Source of the DNA: Ophiosphaerella korrae
Taxonomy: Eukaryota > Ascomycota > Dothideomycetes > Pleosporales > Phaeosphaeriaceae
Assembly: GCA_028456385.1 (NCBI GenBank)
Contig: JALNQF010000014.1
Coordinates: 399,307 to 463,306 of the forward strand
Length of the DNA stretch: 64,000 nucleotides
Direction: 5' to 3'
Within the stretch, counting starts at the first letter, position 1, and each line of letters opens with the position of its first letter. Shown here piece after piece: positions 41,289 to 52,631 of this stretch. A model generated the notes under the pieces. That model had not been told where the DNA came from. It ran no database searches and saw only the letters and a list, made by a program, of their open reading frames with translations. A program made the position numbers and the translations under genes.

Positions 41289-41846
41289 TCAGTCCACGGC
41301 CATACTCTCCCCATTTGTTTCGGCACTGCTCTTCTTGATGAGATCCTCTACCATGGCCTTGACTCTGTCCAGCATATCTTCACTACCAATGTGGCCCGAG
41401 GCTGCCCTTGCATTCAACACACCCACATCGAAATCACCATAGCCGCCATGCTTGACGCTGGCCTCGGCATCAAGCGCCTTACTAGCCTGTCCTTCGCCTG
41501 GCAAAGTGTTGTATTTTGGATGTTTGGCCGGGATGACTCGGTAGCGTTCGAGGTCGTTGATCTGGTCAACCAGCTCTTCTCGAATCTGCTTGATACATGC
41601 GCCCACGTAGATGGTCATGACCCATAGCGCTTGTTGACGTGCTTGTGGCGTATCTAGCTTATCTTTCTGGTCTGAAGTCTCGACTGGGTTATTTGTGAGC
41701 TGGCTGATTGCAGCCGCGAAGTAGGCCAGCAGCTTTGGAAGCTGTCCATTGATGCGGCTCAGAATGTCAATATGATCGGCAGCTATCTGGCGATATGTTT
41801 GCGCCTCTTGTTCTGTCCTGGCTGGCTGCGCAGCGGATTCGGCCAT
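41289..41846 (-). CDS. MED11: Probable Mediator head-module subunit (Med11-like)
   Basis: The single exon encodes 185 residues. The N-terminal half has the helical pattern IAADHIDILSRINGQLPKLL, then AYFAAAISQLTNNPV, resembling fungal Med11, which contacts Med17/Med22 in the head module. A further helix (ALWVMTIYVGACIKQIREEL) and a conserved-looking tail (VLNARAASGHIGSEDMLDRV) follow. The tail is longer than in yeast Med11, so Med10 or Med22 remain possible. The ATG at 41846 (MAESAAQPAR) is the first one with a sensible leader. It is divergent from TAF5, another Pol II initiation gene. Confidence 0.55.
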   Translation of the reverse strand: MAESAAQPARTEQEAQTYRQIAADHIDILSRINGQLPKLLAYFAAAISQLTNNPVETSDQKDKLDTPQARQQALWVMTIYVGACIKQIREELVDQINDLERYRVIPAKHPKYNTLPGEGQASKALDAEASVKHGGYGDFDVGVLNARAASGHIGSEDMLDRVKAMVEDLIKKSSAETNGESMAVD

Positions 41847-42192
41847 GATCGGTGTTTTTGGGGGTAGTAGAAGAGGGAGGAGTACCAGAGTACCAGAGTA
41901 GTGACCAACAAACACCCCACAACGCGCCAGGCGCAAGCACGAGCCACACGAGGCGCGACTCCAACCTCACCTCCGCCATCTCTCCGCAATACAATCGACC
42001 GCCGTCTAGCGTCCTTGCACTTCTTGATCCACGTGCTAAAAGCCTACCTCTATTCATTTTCACACTCGACGTGCCATCCGCCGCGCGCATCCGTTTTGCT
42101 CTACCTTATCCTTCCCTTTACCGTGTGTCGCGGTCACATCTAAAGCGCAAGGCTCAGAACACACACAAGAGAAGGAATAAACAAGCTTCACC
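41847..42192. promoter_or_regulatory. Shared divergent promoter, MED11-like / TAF5
   Basis: The 346 bases between divergent start codons of two Pol II machinery genes must hold both promoters. Pyrimidine-rich TACCTTATCCTTCCCTTTACC (within 42101-42121) precedes TAF5. No TATA box is evident. Confidence 0.45.
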
Positions 42193-44821
42193 ATGTCAGG
42201 GCCCCCGCCCGGGCCCGGCCCTGCACGAGCAATGAGTGTAGGCAATGGGCCACCGAGCGCAGGTCTTCCTCCTCACAGTGGGATGCCCCCCCAGCAAGGC
42301 CCTCCGCCTGCAAACGTCTCGGGTGCGCAGTCTCAGCAAAATCTAAATCAGATTGTCAGTGAATGTTCTCTTTTCATTCTTTGCCTGTTGTTGCCTGTCC
42401 AAGCTCACAAGCGCCCTGCCTCTATTCACTGGACGGTTACACGCACGATTCTGGCCCACTTTGTTTGCTCCTCTTGGTGAAAGAGGAACATCACCGATTC
42501 TGAGCTCTCCACCTGTAATCCTTTCCCTACATCATGTTTTCTTTTCACCATACTTTCTCTGCACCAAAACAAATCCTGGGCGCTGCACAACATGTCCCGA
42601 CCATGGCCTAATCTCAACCCCAGTGCTCGACCGAGCCTGGCAGCCTTCAATGGACAAGTGCGCGGCGGTTACTTCAACAATGAATTTGTCAATCTGCTTC
42701 GGGGTTCACATGTCAGTTCTGCGCGTTGGCCTTGTCTTGAACTTTACTTTGTCGCGGGGTTCTTGATCTACGCATATACTGACCCTCCAACAGGTGCTCG
42801 AATATCTCTCTAAGAAAGGCTATGTTCGCACCGAGGCCATGCTCCGGAAGGAGTCTGAACCGCAATCCAATGGCCAGACGCTCGCAGCCCAGAGCACCGA
42901 AGTCGGAGGAGCCAAATATACCAAAGCATTCGAGCTGCTGCGAAAGTACACAGAAGACAACCTGGATCTATATAAACCGGAACTGCGCAAACTCTTATGG
43001 CCCATCTTTGTCTACTCCTTCTTGGATATGGTACGCGAGTTCTTCACAAAAGACGCAGAAACCTTCTTTGCACAGTATCAGAATATGTTCGAGCGTGATC
43101 ATGAGGAAGACATAAAAACACTGCGCCAAGTGCGATTACCAGTCCACATCGTAGAAAGCCGCACAGCTAAGCTTTACATTGACAACAAATACCGAGTCAC
43201 ACTCACCAGCATGCCTTTTTTCAACTTGATGCAGTTTCTCGAGTCTAAGATCTTCGACGGCGGACAAGCACTGATAGATGTTGTGAGAGATCATATAAAC
43301 ATGGTCACAGTGGATCGCACAGCAACAGCAGAGAAGAGCATTGCAGCCATTCTGGCTGGTGATCAAAATGATGACGATCTGCCAGCCGAAGACGAGGGCA
43401 TTCCAGGACATAACCCAGGGCATCCCCTCACAACACGTCACGACATCGAGGCAGACGCATCACGAATACGACTGCAGCTAGGTGCATATCCGCAAGACCA
43501 AGAACTCCAAGACGATGTCCGTGCTGCATTGCAGGACGAAGACGCCAAGAGTGCGCCAAGGCCCGGTCAACCACTGCTCGTCGATGAATTCGATGCGCGC
43601 ATCAAGCGAGAGCCTACAGAAGATGGGCCCTCGCGGGACACAGTCCCTCTACCGCCATCACTCGCGCGCGATGTATCAATGGAGGTACAGAAAATCATTG
43701 AACATCGAGATCGATACAAAATGGAAGGCAGAACTGGCGGTGTTGGCCCTGCGGTCAGCGTCACCATGTATACCTTTCATAACACATTCGACAGCATAAA
43801 CTGCATTGACTTCTCTGGCGATAACAAACTCGTCGCAGTCGGCATGGCTGAATCATACATTCGCATCTGGGCTATAGACGGCTCTCCCCTCACCTCCTCA
43901 GAAGATCTACCCAACTCCCAACCCGCATCCTCTCGCCGTCTAGTTGGCCACTCCGGCCCCGTATACGCTGTTGCCTTCTCTCCTTCAACCGCAAACCCCG
44001 ACCCTTCAGGCCCACCAACAAACTCACAGTGCATCCTCTCCTGCTCAGAGGACAAGACCATCCGACTATGGAGTCTCGACACATTCAGCTGCCTCGTCGC
44101 GTACCGCGCCCACGACAACCCCATCTGGGATCTCCAATGGGGCCCATACGGCCACTACTTCCTCACAGGTTCCAACGACCGCACCGCCCGCCTCTGGTCA
44201 ACCGACCACATCGAGCCGCTCCGCATCTACGTCGGCCACGACGCCGACGTCGACTGCGTCGCCTTCCACCCTAACAACATGTACGTCTTCACCGGCTCCT
44301 GCGACCGCACCGTCCGCATGTGGCACATCTCCGGCGGCAACTGCCTGCGCCTCTTCACCGGCCACACGGGCAACGTCACGGCACTCGCGTGCTCACCCGA
44401 CGGCAAGACCCTCGCGTCCGCCGATGACGCGGGCAACATCGTGCTCTGGACCCTAGAGACTGGCCGCCGCCGCAAGCGCATGCGCGGCCATGCGAAAGGC
44501 GGCATCTGGTCGCTGTCCTGGAGCGTCGAGTCCAGCGTGCTGGTGTCTGCGGGCGCAGACAAGACGGTGCGCGTGTGGGACGTGTTGCAGGAGACGAGCG
44601 AGGCCGGCGGCAAGGAGGTTAAGCCAGGGACGGATGGCGCGCTAACGACCAAGGGCGCGAGTGGGACAACGGTTACGGCGAAGAAGCCAAGTAAGGAGAC
44701 CGGCGTGAGTACAGATCAGATTAGTGCATTTCCGACCAAGGAGAGTCCGGTGTATAAAGTGCAGTTCACTAGGATGAATCTTGTGTTGGCGGGTGGGGCG
44801 TATTTGCCGCAGAGGCATTAG
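42193..44821 (+). CDS. TAF5: TFIID subunit TAF5 (LisH, NTD2 and WD40 repeats)
   Basis: TAF5 is a core scaffold of TFIID, and in some fungi of SAGA. Two exons, 42193-42354 and 42794-44821, join in phase 0 (729 residues). The N-terminus is Pro/Gly-rich. The LisH motif spans the junction (NLNQI then VLEYLSKKGYVRTEAML). The NTD2 helical domain follows (YTEDNLDLYKPELRKLLWPI and AETFFAQYQNMF). From about residue 370 six WD40 repeats run to residue 665 (for example LSCSEDKTIRLWSLD, LTGSNDRTARLWS, FTGSCDRTVRMWHI and VSAGADKTVRVWDV). Intron 1 is 439 bases, unusually long here, and contains a possible alternative first exon (42592-42711) ending at an identical donor hexamer, GTCAGT. Confidence 0.93.
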
Positions 44822-45403
44822 GGTAGGGGGTGGTGCGAGGTGGTAGGATTGTTTCTTTGAAGTGATAGGTTCTTTGGGCTGGGACAGGAGGGCTTTGAGT
44901 AGAAAGCATGATGCTGCAGATGATGATATCAAAAAGGCTTGCTCTGGGCTTTATTACAGTATACGCTTGGCTTAGCTAGTGGTCATGCACAGCTCGTCGT
45001 ACGGCACGTGAGAGACTAGCCTAGCACTTCAGTCTCCTTAGCGGAGGCTTAATCAAAGTTCACCTTATTTATTGTGACCGCTCGACTCTCATCATAAACA
45101 GCACAAAAGAAACGACAATAACAACCATGCGAAGATTTACTCTCAATTACATGCTATCTTGCCGGCCGTTCGTATTTTGTAATACATGTGAGAAAAAGCC
45201 CTACCTAGCTAAGAAACAAACAGCCTTAGAAAGATCTTGAAATCTTTGTTCATAAACTGCAAGGTAAGCATAAGAGTCAGTGTATTGCTTGAGCAATGCC
45301 AGACATAATAGACGATGCAAGAATGTCGTACCATCCTGCCACAACATAGCCTGACTGCACCATGGCTAATGCCAAACTGCGCAAGCCATGTCTATAGTCG
45401 CTC
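44822..45403. other. Intergenic region between convergent TAF5 and the GPI-protein gene
   Basis: About 580 bases are the 3' flanks of both genes. No repeat, RNA or gene is supported. Confidence 0.5.
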
Positions 45404-46315
45404 TCACGCAGAGAAGACGAAGACGAGGGCGACAATAATAGCTGCAACAGAAGTCGTTCCAGCGCCAATGACTTGGCCCATGTTGATGGGGATGTAGCTG
45501 TAAGTAGGCTTGGGCGCGATGACGGTGCCGTTGGCGCTTGGAGATGGGTACCTAGAGGGTAAACGTTAGCATTTAGTTGATAACAAGCCTCTGATGGGGA
45601 ACCAAAGAACTTACCCAGTGCTCGATGCTGTGCCTGGTGCCGTGGGGTAAGCAGTTCCACTTGATGGATAGTTGTGGGTCGCCTTAGTCTCGGTATAGGT
45701 ACCAGTGTGGTTGTGGCTGCTGGATGAACGAGGCACCGTGACGACAGAGGTCTTGGTCATCGTGAGATAGCTCGTAATTCTAATAGTGCTATCGACGGCC
45801 GACTCAGACGGGGGTGGAGCACTGTAGTCTGCGGAGCTGACTGGCGCCGAGGCTGGTTGAGTAGGGTCTGCTGAAGAGTCCACGCCCAAAACTTCACTGG
45901 TGGCGGACACAATCTGAATGGTACTCTCGATCGTGGAGCCAGAGATAATACTCAGGGAGAAGACGGGAAGCGAGGTGCTCAGGGGACGGGCAGACGACTG
46001 AATGGAGGCTGATGAGGCACCGTTGGGAGGGAACACAGCTCCAGGAGTCGAGCAAATGGTGGTCGTGCTGTCCAAGACAGTGGTTGACGTGACTACAACC
46101 GTAGCACCTGGAGGACAGTCCTTGGCGTCTAGACACAACGTCGTGTAGGTGCGGGTCGAGGTGACAACAGCGACCACAGTAGTGGTGCCCTCGATGTCAC
46201 GACGAGCGCCTGCTAAGAGTTAGACGAGAAGGCCAATGAGCTTAGTGCGGGACTTACCAGAACCAGCAGCAGACACTGCGGCAGCTAACAGGGCAGTAAT
46301 CTGGACGAGCTTCAT
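45404..46315 (-). CDS. Secreted Ser/Thr-rich GPI-anchored surface protein (large)
   Basis: Three exons, 46315-46258, 46209-45615 and 45551-45404, join in phase (266 residues). It opens with a signal peptide (MKLVQITALLAAAVSAAGSG). An RRDIEG site just after could be a Kex2-type dibasic cleavage. The first domain repeats TTVVAVVTSTRTYTTLC and then CPPGATVVVTSTTV with a few Cys. A long Ser/Thr/Pro-rich stalk, probably heavily O-glycosylated, follows. The C-terminus (GAGTTSVAAIIVALVFVFSA) is a hydrophobic GPI-attachment tail preceded by small residues. It is likely a cell-wall or plasma-membrane protein of unknown specific function. It is divergent from a smaller protein of the same design. Confidence 0.8.
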
Positions 46316-47126
46316 GGTGGGGTAGAGCTTTGTTGGTGAGGGAGAATAAAGAGTGTGTGGCTGGTGGGCAAAGATAGCAAAGGCCTCGCCAGTTGAAAGC
46401 AAGTGGAAGTGGGATAAACGAGTGTAGGTGATGGGAGAAGAGGAAACAATTGATGAAGCAGGCCGTGTTTATCTTCTCTGGCAGGCGAACCAAGCACTAG
46501 CGCTAAAGGGCAGGAGCGCGGGAAAGAGCACTGCAGACCCACAACAAACACTGGACAGGCCAATGCGCGCGCTGGGGAATTCCAATTACAGAGATCCGAC
46601 GTCATTGGGTAGCATATGGGAGATTACGGGCCGCAGTAGCAGGCCGGCGTCGCGGCACGTGAGGCGTCTTTCACTCTCGTCAAGGTCCGCGGGGGCCTCG
46701 AAAGGGGTCGTCCTCAAACGGGCTCGGTTCATGTACAAAGGTTACTTGGACACCCCATAGCACAGTGTAGCCGCTCGAGGCGGCTGAATAGGTAAATTGC
46801 ATGTGCACGACAGCACTGACGCTCTGTGTTCTTGCCATACCCGCACCAACAGCACTAATACGCTCTTTCCACACACGCGCCCACCCACTTTCACCAACGC
46901 AATCTCCTTGCCTTTTCAACGCCTTCCATTCACGCCTCATCACACGGAGCCCGTGAGCACCATTCGCAAACGCGCGTGTTGCCCACGCTACATATAAGCA
47001 CCCGCTCCCCTGTTTCCCTTCCTCGACACGACACGACACAACTCAGTCGACACTCCATCTTCCACTTGCATCTACTCAATCCCAACATCTTAAACCAGCT
47101 CTGCTTCATCCCCAATCGCTATCAAC
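46316..47126. promoter_or_regulatory. Shared divergent promoter of two GPI-anchored proteins
   Basis: These 811 bases separate the two divergent surface-protein genes, longer than the other divergent promoters here. A TATA-like ACATATAAG lies at 46990-46998, about 130 bases before the small gene's ATG, followed by a pyrimidine-rich leader. Long divergent promoters often mean more regulation, but no specific factor site is certain. Confidence 0.45.
46990..46998 (+). promoter_or_regulatory. TATA-like element before the small GPI-protein gene
   Basis: The sequence ACATATAAG lies about 130 bases upstream of the ATG at 47127, a usual distance for fungal TATA boxes. A CT-rich stretch follows where transcription would start. 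Confidence 0.4.
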
Positions 47127-47652
47127 ATGCTTGGCTACAAGAAGCTGCTGGCAGTTGCCACCCTCGTGTGCGCTGTCGCTGCTCATGAGTGTGAGTAATT
47201 TCCCAAGATCGATAAATGTGATGCTAAAATATCCTCTAGCCTGCAAGCCTGCTGTCACAGTCACTATCACGGCCACCACCTCGGTCACTGACTGTGGTGC
47301 CGAATCTCCATCTACTTCGACGGCTCCAGCCTACTCTAGGCCACCTGGTTCCCCGTCTGTAGTTGACCCTCCGGTGTCAGTTACATCCGCTCCAGTCAAG
47401 TCGTCGGCTGCTTCCTCACCAAGCGATCCTGCTGCCCCACCTGCCTCCAGCGTCAAGTCGGAGCCGGTTCCACCCCATGTTCCTACCACTGTCACTCCCC
47501 CCGGAACAACCCCAGTGCCTTCCTCAACCGCTGCCAAGCCTGTCTCGTCATCCGTGAGCCGTCCCCTTGAGGTTTCGACCGCTGGTGGTGCCATTGCCAC
47601 TCCTCTCGCTGGTCTGGGCGGGCTTGTTGTCGCCATGGCTGCCTTTGTTTAG
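47127..47652 (+). CDS. Secreted Ser/Thr/Pro-rich GPI-anchored surface protein (small)
   Basis: Two exons, 47127-47190 and 47240-47652, join in phase 1 (158 residues). The signal peptide is MLGYKKLLAVATLVCAVAAHE, ending at a small-residue cleavage site. The mature start has KPAVTVTITATTSVTDCG, the same TVT-type strand pattern as the divergent neighbour. A Pro/Ser/Thr/Val-rich stalk fills most of the protein. The C-terminus (GGAIATPLAGLGGLVVAMAAFV) is a typical GPI signal. Only two mature cysteines are seen. Function is unknown; a wall protein or adhesin stalk is plausible. Confidence 0.78.
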
Positions 47653-48161
47653 GCATCCTACCGACTTCATGCATGTTTGAGGTTGATATCGATGAGCTAG
47701 GGTCTGACATCTTCACAATGGTCTGTTGATGGCATGCCGGCACAGATGGCACATCTTGTGATAAGTTCTTCATTTGTCGACTTCTTGGAGGATGATCATA
47801 ATCGTGATGAACAGCTAATTGCATGGACTAGCCTGTATTTAGCTTTTCTCAATAACTAATATCAGTCTGCAAGAACTGCCTCTTCTTCCTTCCTGTGATT
47901 TTTCTTTTCTCGCTGCTAATCACATAGCCACATCTCCAATTGCATCACACCCTTTCCACGTCTACCCAGCCCAACTAACCCATCCAACTGCCCCTATTCA
48001 CACATCACAAAACATCGCAAAGACCAATCACTTGTCAACATAAAAATGCATTCCCCAAAATACATAGTCCCAACCAATGCTCCATCCAACCCATGCCCCC
48101 AATGCTACTAAACAACCCCACCAAAAAAAAATATATGCACAACCCCCTTTCAAGCGAGACA
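47653..48161. other. Convergent intergenic region
   Basis: About 510 bases are the 3' flanks of the small GPI-protein gene and the proline-rich gene. They include A-runs (48122-48132). No gene is seen. Confidence 0.5.
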
Positions 48162-50076
48162 CTACCCCGCCTTATTATACCGCTCCCTCAGCTCCTCAAT
48201 CTCGCGCTGAAATCTATCCATGTCATCTAAAATACTCGACTTCGCCTCCGCACCCGCTGAACGTTCAGCAGGAGATTGCAGTGCATAGTCAGGCACCGCT
48301 TTGTCACCGGGGCCGACATATTCGTGTTTGAGGGACGACTCGCTAGCGCCACTAGTCCGTCGCTTACTGTCGATGCTGATGCGGCGGCTTTCCGGGGGAG
48401 AGGAGAGGGGTATGTTGGGGCGGGGCTGGTCGAGGCTTGAGCGGGTGGATTGGCGGCGGCGGGGTGGGGGAGGGGGCGGGGGCATGGTGGACACGGAGTT
48501 GTCGGCTGAGACGACGCGTGAGGATGGGGTGCGTTGGCCGCTGGGTGTGGGCGAGTCGGGCTCGGATTCCATGGTGCTTCGCCGCGAGGAAGTTGTGGCG
48601 AGGGCTCTGCGAACGGAGTTTGAGCGGTAGGGTAGTTCTGTGCTGGAGGAATTTGCGCTGGAGGTGCTGAGCTCTGTTAATCTTGCTCCGTGGCGTGAGC
48701 GAGGTGGGGGAGGTGGTGATTTTGCAACGGATAATGGGTCCTTGTTACTAGGGACAGGACTTGGGAGTGGGGCTTCCACAGAATGTTGCGAAGATATAGT
48801 TAGGGAGGAATTGCTGCGCGATCTGTTACCAGCCGTAGAAGTTCGCAGCTGGCTTTGCCTCCGAGCCAATGGCACAGGGGGAGGAGTCTTCTTTTGTGGC
48901 CGCGGGACATCTGAGACATCTGAGGTTACCACCGACTCACTCGACCTTTGCTGTACTGGTGGTGGTCGTTGTGTGGTATCTTGTGTATTAATATGCAATG
49001 GTACTGGGGAGACGACAGGAGTCAGAGGAAGTGGTTTATTAACGTCCGAGTTATCTCGCGGCCGCGTGGTGGGCGGGAGGGCTGGCTCTGTAGCAGAGAA
49101 ATTTTCAAAGGCTACAGTCTGTGGTTGTCTCGGCGTGACAAGTTTGCCATGACGGTGCTTCGGCGCAGGTGGTGGCTTCTTCTTACCCTTCTTCACTTCA
49201 GAAACGAGCCCCATTTTATTTTCCTCGTCCGACTCAGCCGCTTCATATGATGTCCTTGGTGATTCGGCAGATGCCTCCTGCGGTGGCTCAAACAACGACT
49301 GTCGTGAGATGGAGGAGGTATCTGTGCTGCTGCTGCTCTCAAACTGTGGACCATTGATAGCGGTTGGTGCATTGGTTGCTTGCGAGGGCTGGCCGGTCCG
49401 TCGAGGGCCTGGTTTCCCAGTCATAAGCAGGTTCTTAAAGCTCTCCACATCCAAGGAAGCTCTATTGTTGCCTAGCGCAGGCCTTTCCGCGACTGTCCGA
49501 TCTTCCTCGTTGCGCCTCTCTTGCGGCTCGATTGATGCCAGTGTCCGCGAAAACGGATTGGCCGGAACAGCGCCTGGAGATGTGGCGGACTGGGGCGCTT
49601 GGTTGTCTCTTCGAGAGCTTGACCATATATCTGCTCCTGCCATGTCGTGGCCTAGTTCGGCAGCCGGCGTATGTGACTTTCCTGTGAATAGTTTGGTGCT
49701 AGGCAAGCTGGCGTTGCTTGCGGGGGGTGGCGGGTCTACATATTGGCTAGATTGCAGTCGCGGGGCGAGATTCTGGCGATATGGATCATATGCGTCGTCG
49801 ACATCCGGATGCGGTGGAATAAACATCGTGTTGGATTCTATGCGGACATGTTTCCTTGTCTTGAGCGGCGGCGCACTATCGTCCCCGAGCCCTGTAACAC
49901 AATTACCGCGTGTTCATTGAGGATAGCATCAAGTCAAGGCAGGGTATACCAGAGTGAACATGCGCAGGCGGCCCAGGCACGCTATCGTCGGTGGTGACGA
50001 AGGACGTGTGTGGAACAGGCGACGGGACAACTGGACTGAGGGCAAGGGAGGCGCGGAATGGGTTCCCGGAAGACAT
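48162..50076 (-). CDS. Intrinsically disordered proline-rich protein with C-terminal coiled coil
   Basis: Two exons, 50076-49950 and 49891-48162, join in phase 1 (618 residues). It starts MSSGNPFRASLALSP. A conserved-looking RKHVRIESNTMFIPPHPDVD follows exon 2's start. Most of the chain is Ser/Pro-rich and disordered, with many polyproline blocks (KKKPPPAPKHRHGK, MPPPPPPPRRRQS and SPPPPPRSRHG) that could bind SH3 or profilin-type partners. The C-terminus is a short coiled coil (SSILDDMDRFQREIEELRER). The layout suggests a cytoskeletal or polarity adaptor such as an actin-patch scaffold, but this is inference and I do not recognise an exact family. Confidence 0.75.
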
Positions 50077-50371
50077 GGTGGCCGTCAAGGGTAATGCATT
50101 GTTCTATGTACATGGAAGAGGCCTGCGAGAAGCGGTGGTGTGGAGTGGTCGCCGTGCTTTACTCGCCCGGTGATGATGGTTGTCAGTCGGGGTCTTAGGA
50201 AGCTCAACGCCGACATGCATGCGCATCAGATTGGGTCGATCCGGCGGGACGGCCGTGACAGCAAAGTTACCCCACTATGCAACGCTTGCTTGGCTTTCCC
50301 AAGCCAGCCTGCCCTTGTCGAGTCAATTCATGGGTCTTCATTTGTATCAGCGAGGATATATTCAAAGGATA

Positions 50372-51647
50372 TCAGTCTATATACACATGCCACCCAACTT
50401 CGCACCCAAACCACTTTCTTGCTAGGTTTCCCCCGCTCTCTGTTGGCTGACTGAACGCCACCTTCTCCTTCTCAATTGTCAGTCCGTAGAGAAAATCTGA
50501 CCGTGCGCAATCCAGTAATCTCGTGGCTATGCCTGCTTTTCTATGCTGATTCGAGGTCCATATTCGCGAGATGCCTACCATTGCAGGAGTGCTTCCTTCA
50601 CTGATAGAGATGGACGAGCTCTGGGGTACCGGGCTAAGTTCCCCTGTTTGTGCAGATGCATCTTCATGGGCCAATACCGTGTATGCCTCCCATATTCGCT
50701 CCGCCAAGCACGCCCCAACACATTTCTGGCCCATGATATAGACATATGTCTTGAACCGGTCTATCAGTGGTTGCTTGGGATCATGTTTTAGTCGCCAGTT
50801 AGAGCCCAAATGCTGCTGAGGTGTAATCTCATTGTTGGGGGCCTGCGTTTGGCTCCATAGCTCCTCATCTGATATTGGAACCGCAGCCAGCTCGGTGTTG
50901 ACTACCTGGAGTACATCACTTGCTCTTTTGCGTAGCATAAGCGCATCCTTGCGCCCGACCACTGCGATGAAGCTTCCATCGTCCCCGCTCCAGACCTTAT
51001 TCGTTCCTAAACGTTCAACAATAGGTTTTGTGAACTCTACACCGCGAAGATTCATCCCATGATATTTGCGGTGCAGTGCGGCATCCTCAGCATTTGATGG
51101 AATATATTCCATGCCGCAGGTCTTGCAAGCTTTGCGGTGCTTACTTGCGAGGTCTAGTTGCATCTGTACCATGCGTTTCGCCTTTGACGAAGGCAGTTTT
51201 GGGGGGCTTTGCGCATTGTGGTTCCGTTCTGACAGTGGGTGTTTCGCAGTTGGTGTCGATCTTAGTTGGTTTTTGAAGATTGAAAAGACTGGTCGTCGCC
51301 TTTTAGCAGGTGGAGGGGAGCTGTTCAATGTGGGCGACGATGGCGGACTAGACCGAGACGTCTCATCCGACCACACTGTGGGTGATATCTTTGGGCTGGA
51401 AGTTGGAGCATCGGAGGAAATTTGAGAGGAATGTGAGCTGCGTGCGATTTGTTCGGAAGTGTTTGGGAGATCGAGATTAGTGTCAGTAGGCTCAGCGCAT
51501 TCGACGCGTCTTCGTTTGGCGAGCGGCTCTTGCTCGTAGAGCGGGCGCTTTTGTCGGGAATACGTTCTGATAACTTTTCTAAATAGCTTTTAGCATCAAG
51601 AAATCTCAGGGGTCCAGGAAAACATACTTTGCTGGCAAGGATGCCAT
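50372..51647 (-). CDS. ECO1: Sister-chromatid cohesion N-acetyltransferase
   Basis: Eco1 acetylates the Smc3 head in S phase so that cohesin stays closed on chromatin. Two exons join in phase: a 20-base first exon (51647-51628) and 51578-50372 (408 residues). A C2H2 finger (CKTCGMEYIPSNAEDAALHRKYH, here split as CKTCGMEY and HRKYH) lies near residues 158-180. The C-terminal acetyltransferase domain reads AMVGISRIWTSNQHRKAGIA and TRLLDCARSDFLYGL, and ends KVAFSQPTESGGNLARKWFG. The N-terminal third is basic and disordered. The small first exon (MASLPAK) depends on a GTATGT donor and is the least certain part. Confidence 0.92.
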
Positions 51648-52007
51648 TATTGCGCCAGGAAATCGTCAAGATTTGGTGGTTGTCTGCAAATCACATAGCA
51701 GCTGCACGCGCGCCCACACGCGACTTAGCGTGCTACGCTAGGGCCATGTTCAACGCGACGTCACCCCTCGTATTCTCCCTTCCCACTACACCCGGCTAAG
51801 AAGGTGGCTCCAATACATCGCAACACTATGATAATAAAATATTTTGGTTCAATTATGTATAGTGCCAAGAGCCAGGCTGACAATCCCCAAACATATATTT
51901 GAACAGCTAGTCGCCTGAAAACTTTGAGTCATCACAGACATCCGGAAACTTAGCACCACAATAGAAAATTCAAGCACGGTGTTGTAACATCAGCTCACCC
52001 AGCAACT
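51648..52007. promoter_or_regulatory. Shared divergent promoter, ECO1 / GNAT gene
   Basis: The 360 bases between divergent starts hold both promoters. An ACGCGACGTCACC stretch near 51756 contains a CRE-like GACGTCA core. AT-rich sequence lies closer to the GNAT gene. Confidence 0.4.
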
Positions 52008-52619
52008 ATGGAGGCACAAATTGAAACTTCAGGCATCTCCCAAAATCTTCCAGTATCACAACCCATCTTCACCACCACGCGCCTGATAATTCGACCCCTG
52101 CACCCCAACGATGCTGTCTCCATGTCCCTCAACGCAAACAGCGAAGCTGTGACAAAATACCTATCTCTCGCCTTTCCCTATCCACATACAATCGCTCATG
52201 CACAGAGCTGGATTGCGATGAACACTTCAGCACCGCTCACCAATTTTGGTATCTTCGAGACATCCTCACCAGACATTTTGATTGGTGCCATTGGTCTTAT
52301 CCCTGGGTCAGATTGCAGCAGCCATACTGCAGAGGTTGGTTTTTGGATCGGCGAGAAGTATTGGAGCAAAGGATACACTACAGAAGCTCTGGAAGGCTTC
52401 ACCAAATGGTCGTTCGAGTCTTGGGAGGGTAAGAATGGTCAGAGAATTAGTCGGCTGTTTGGAAAAGCGATGAGCGAGAATAAAGGGAGCATGCGGTGCT
52501 TTGAGAAGTGTGGCTATGTACAAGAAGGCGTGTTAATAGGACACATCGAAAAGCATGGCATCGTTATGGATAGGCATTTCTTTGGGTTGACAAAGGCGGC
52601 CTGGGAGGCGAGAAAATGA
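52008..52619 (+). CDS. GNAT-family acetyltransferase (RimJ/RimL-like)
   Basis: Single exon of 203 residues. It has the Acetyltransf_3 pattern: IFTTTRLIIRPLHPNDAVSM at the N-terminus, then LIGAIGLIPG, AEVGFWIGEKYWSKGYTTEA and ENKGSMRCFEKCGYVQEGVL. These correspond to the acetyl-CoA binding core (Q/R-x-x-G-x-G/A region) and the final strand. The substrate could be a protein N-terminus or a small amine; it cannot be told from sequence. It is convergent with the next gene, with 12 bases between stops. Confidence 0.88.
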   Translation: MEAQIETSGISQNLPVSQPIFTTTRLIIRPLHPNDAVSMSLNANSEAVTKYLSLAFPYPHTIAHAQSWIAMNTSAPLTNFGIFETSSPDILIGAIGLIPGSDCSSHTAEVGFWIGEKYWSKGYTTEALEGFTKWSFESWEGKNGQRISRLFGKAMSENKGSMRCFEKCGYVQEGVLIGHIEKHGIVMDRHFFGLTKAAWEARK

Positions 52620-52631
52620 GTTGCTTAAAAT

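Noticed and set aside
42592..42813. 73-codon frame inside TAF5 intron 1 as an independent gene
   Set aside because: Beyond 42711 it has no sense as a protein; its first 40 codons are better explained as a possible alternative TAF5 exon.
48301..49152. Plus-strand frames over the proline-rich gene
   Set aside because: Gly/Arg/Val-rich antisense shadows of a Ser/Pro-rich coding region.
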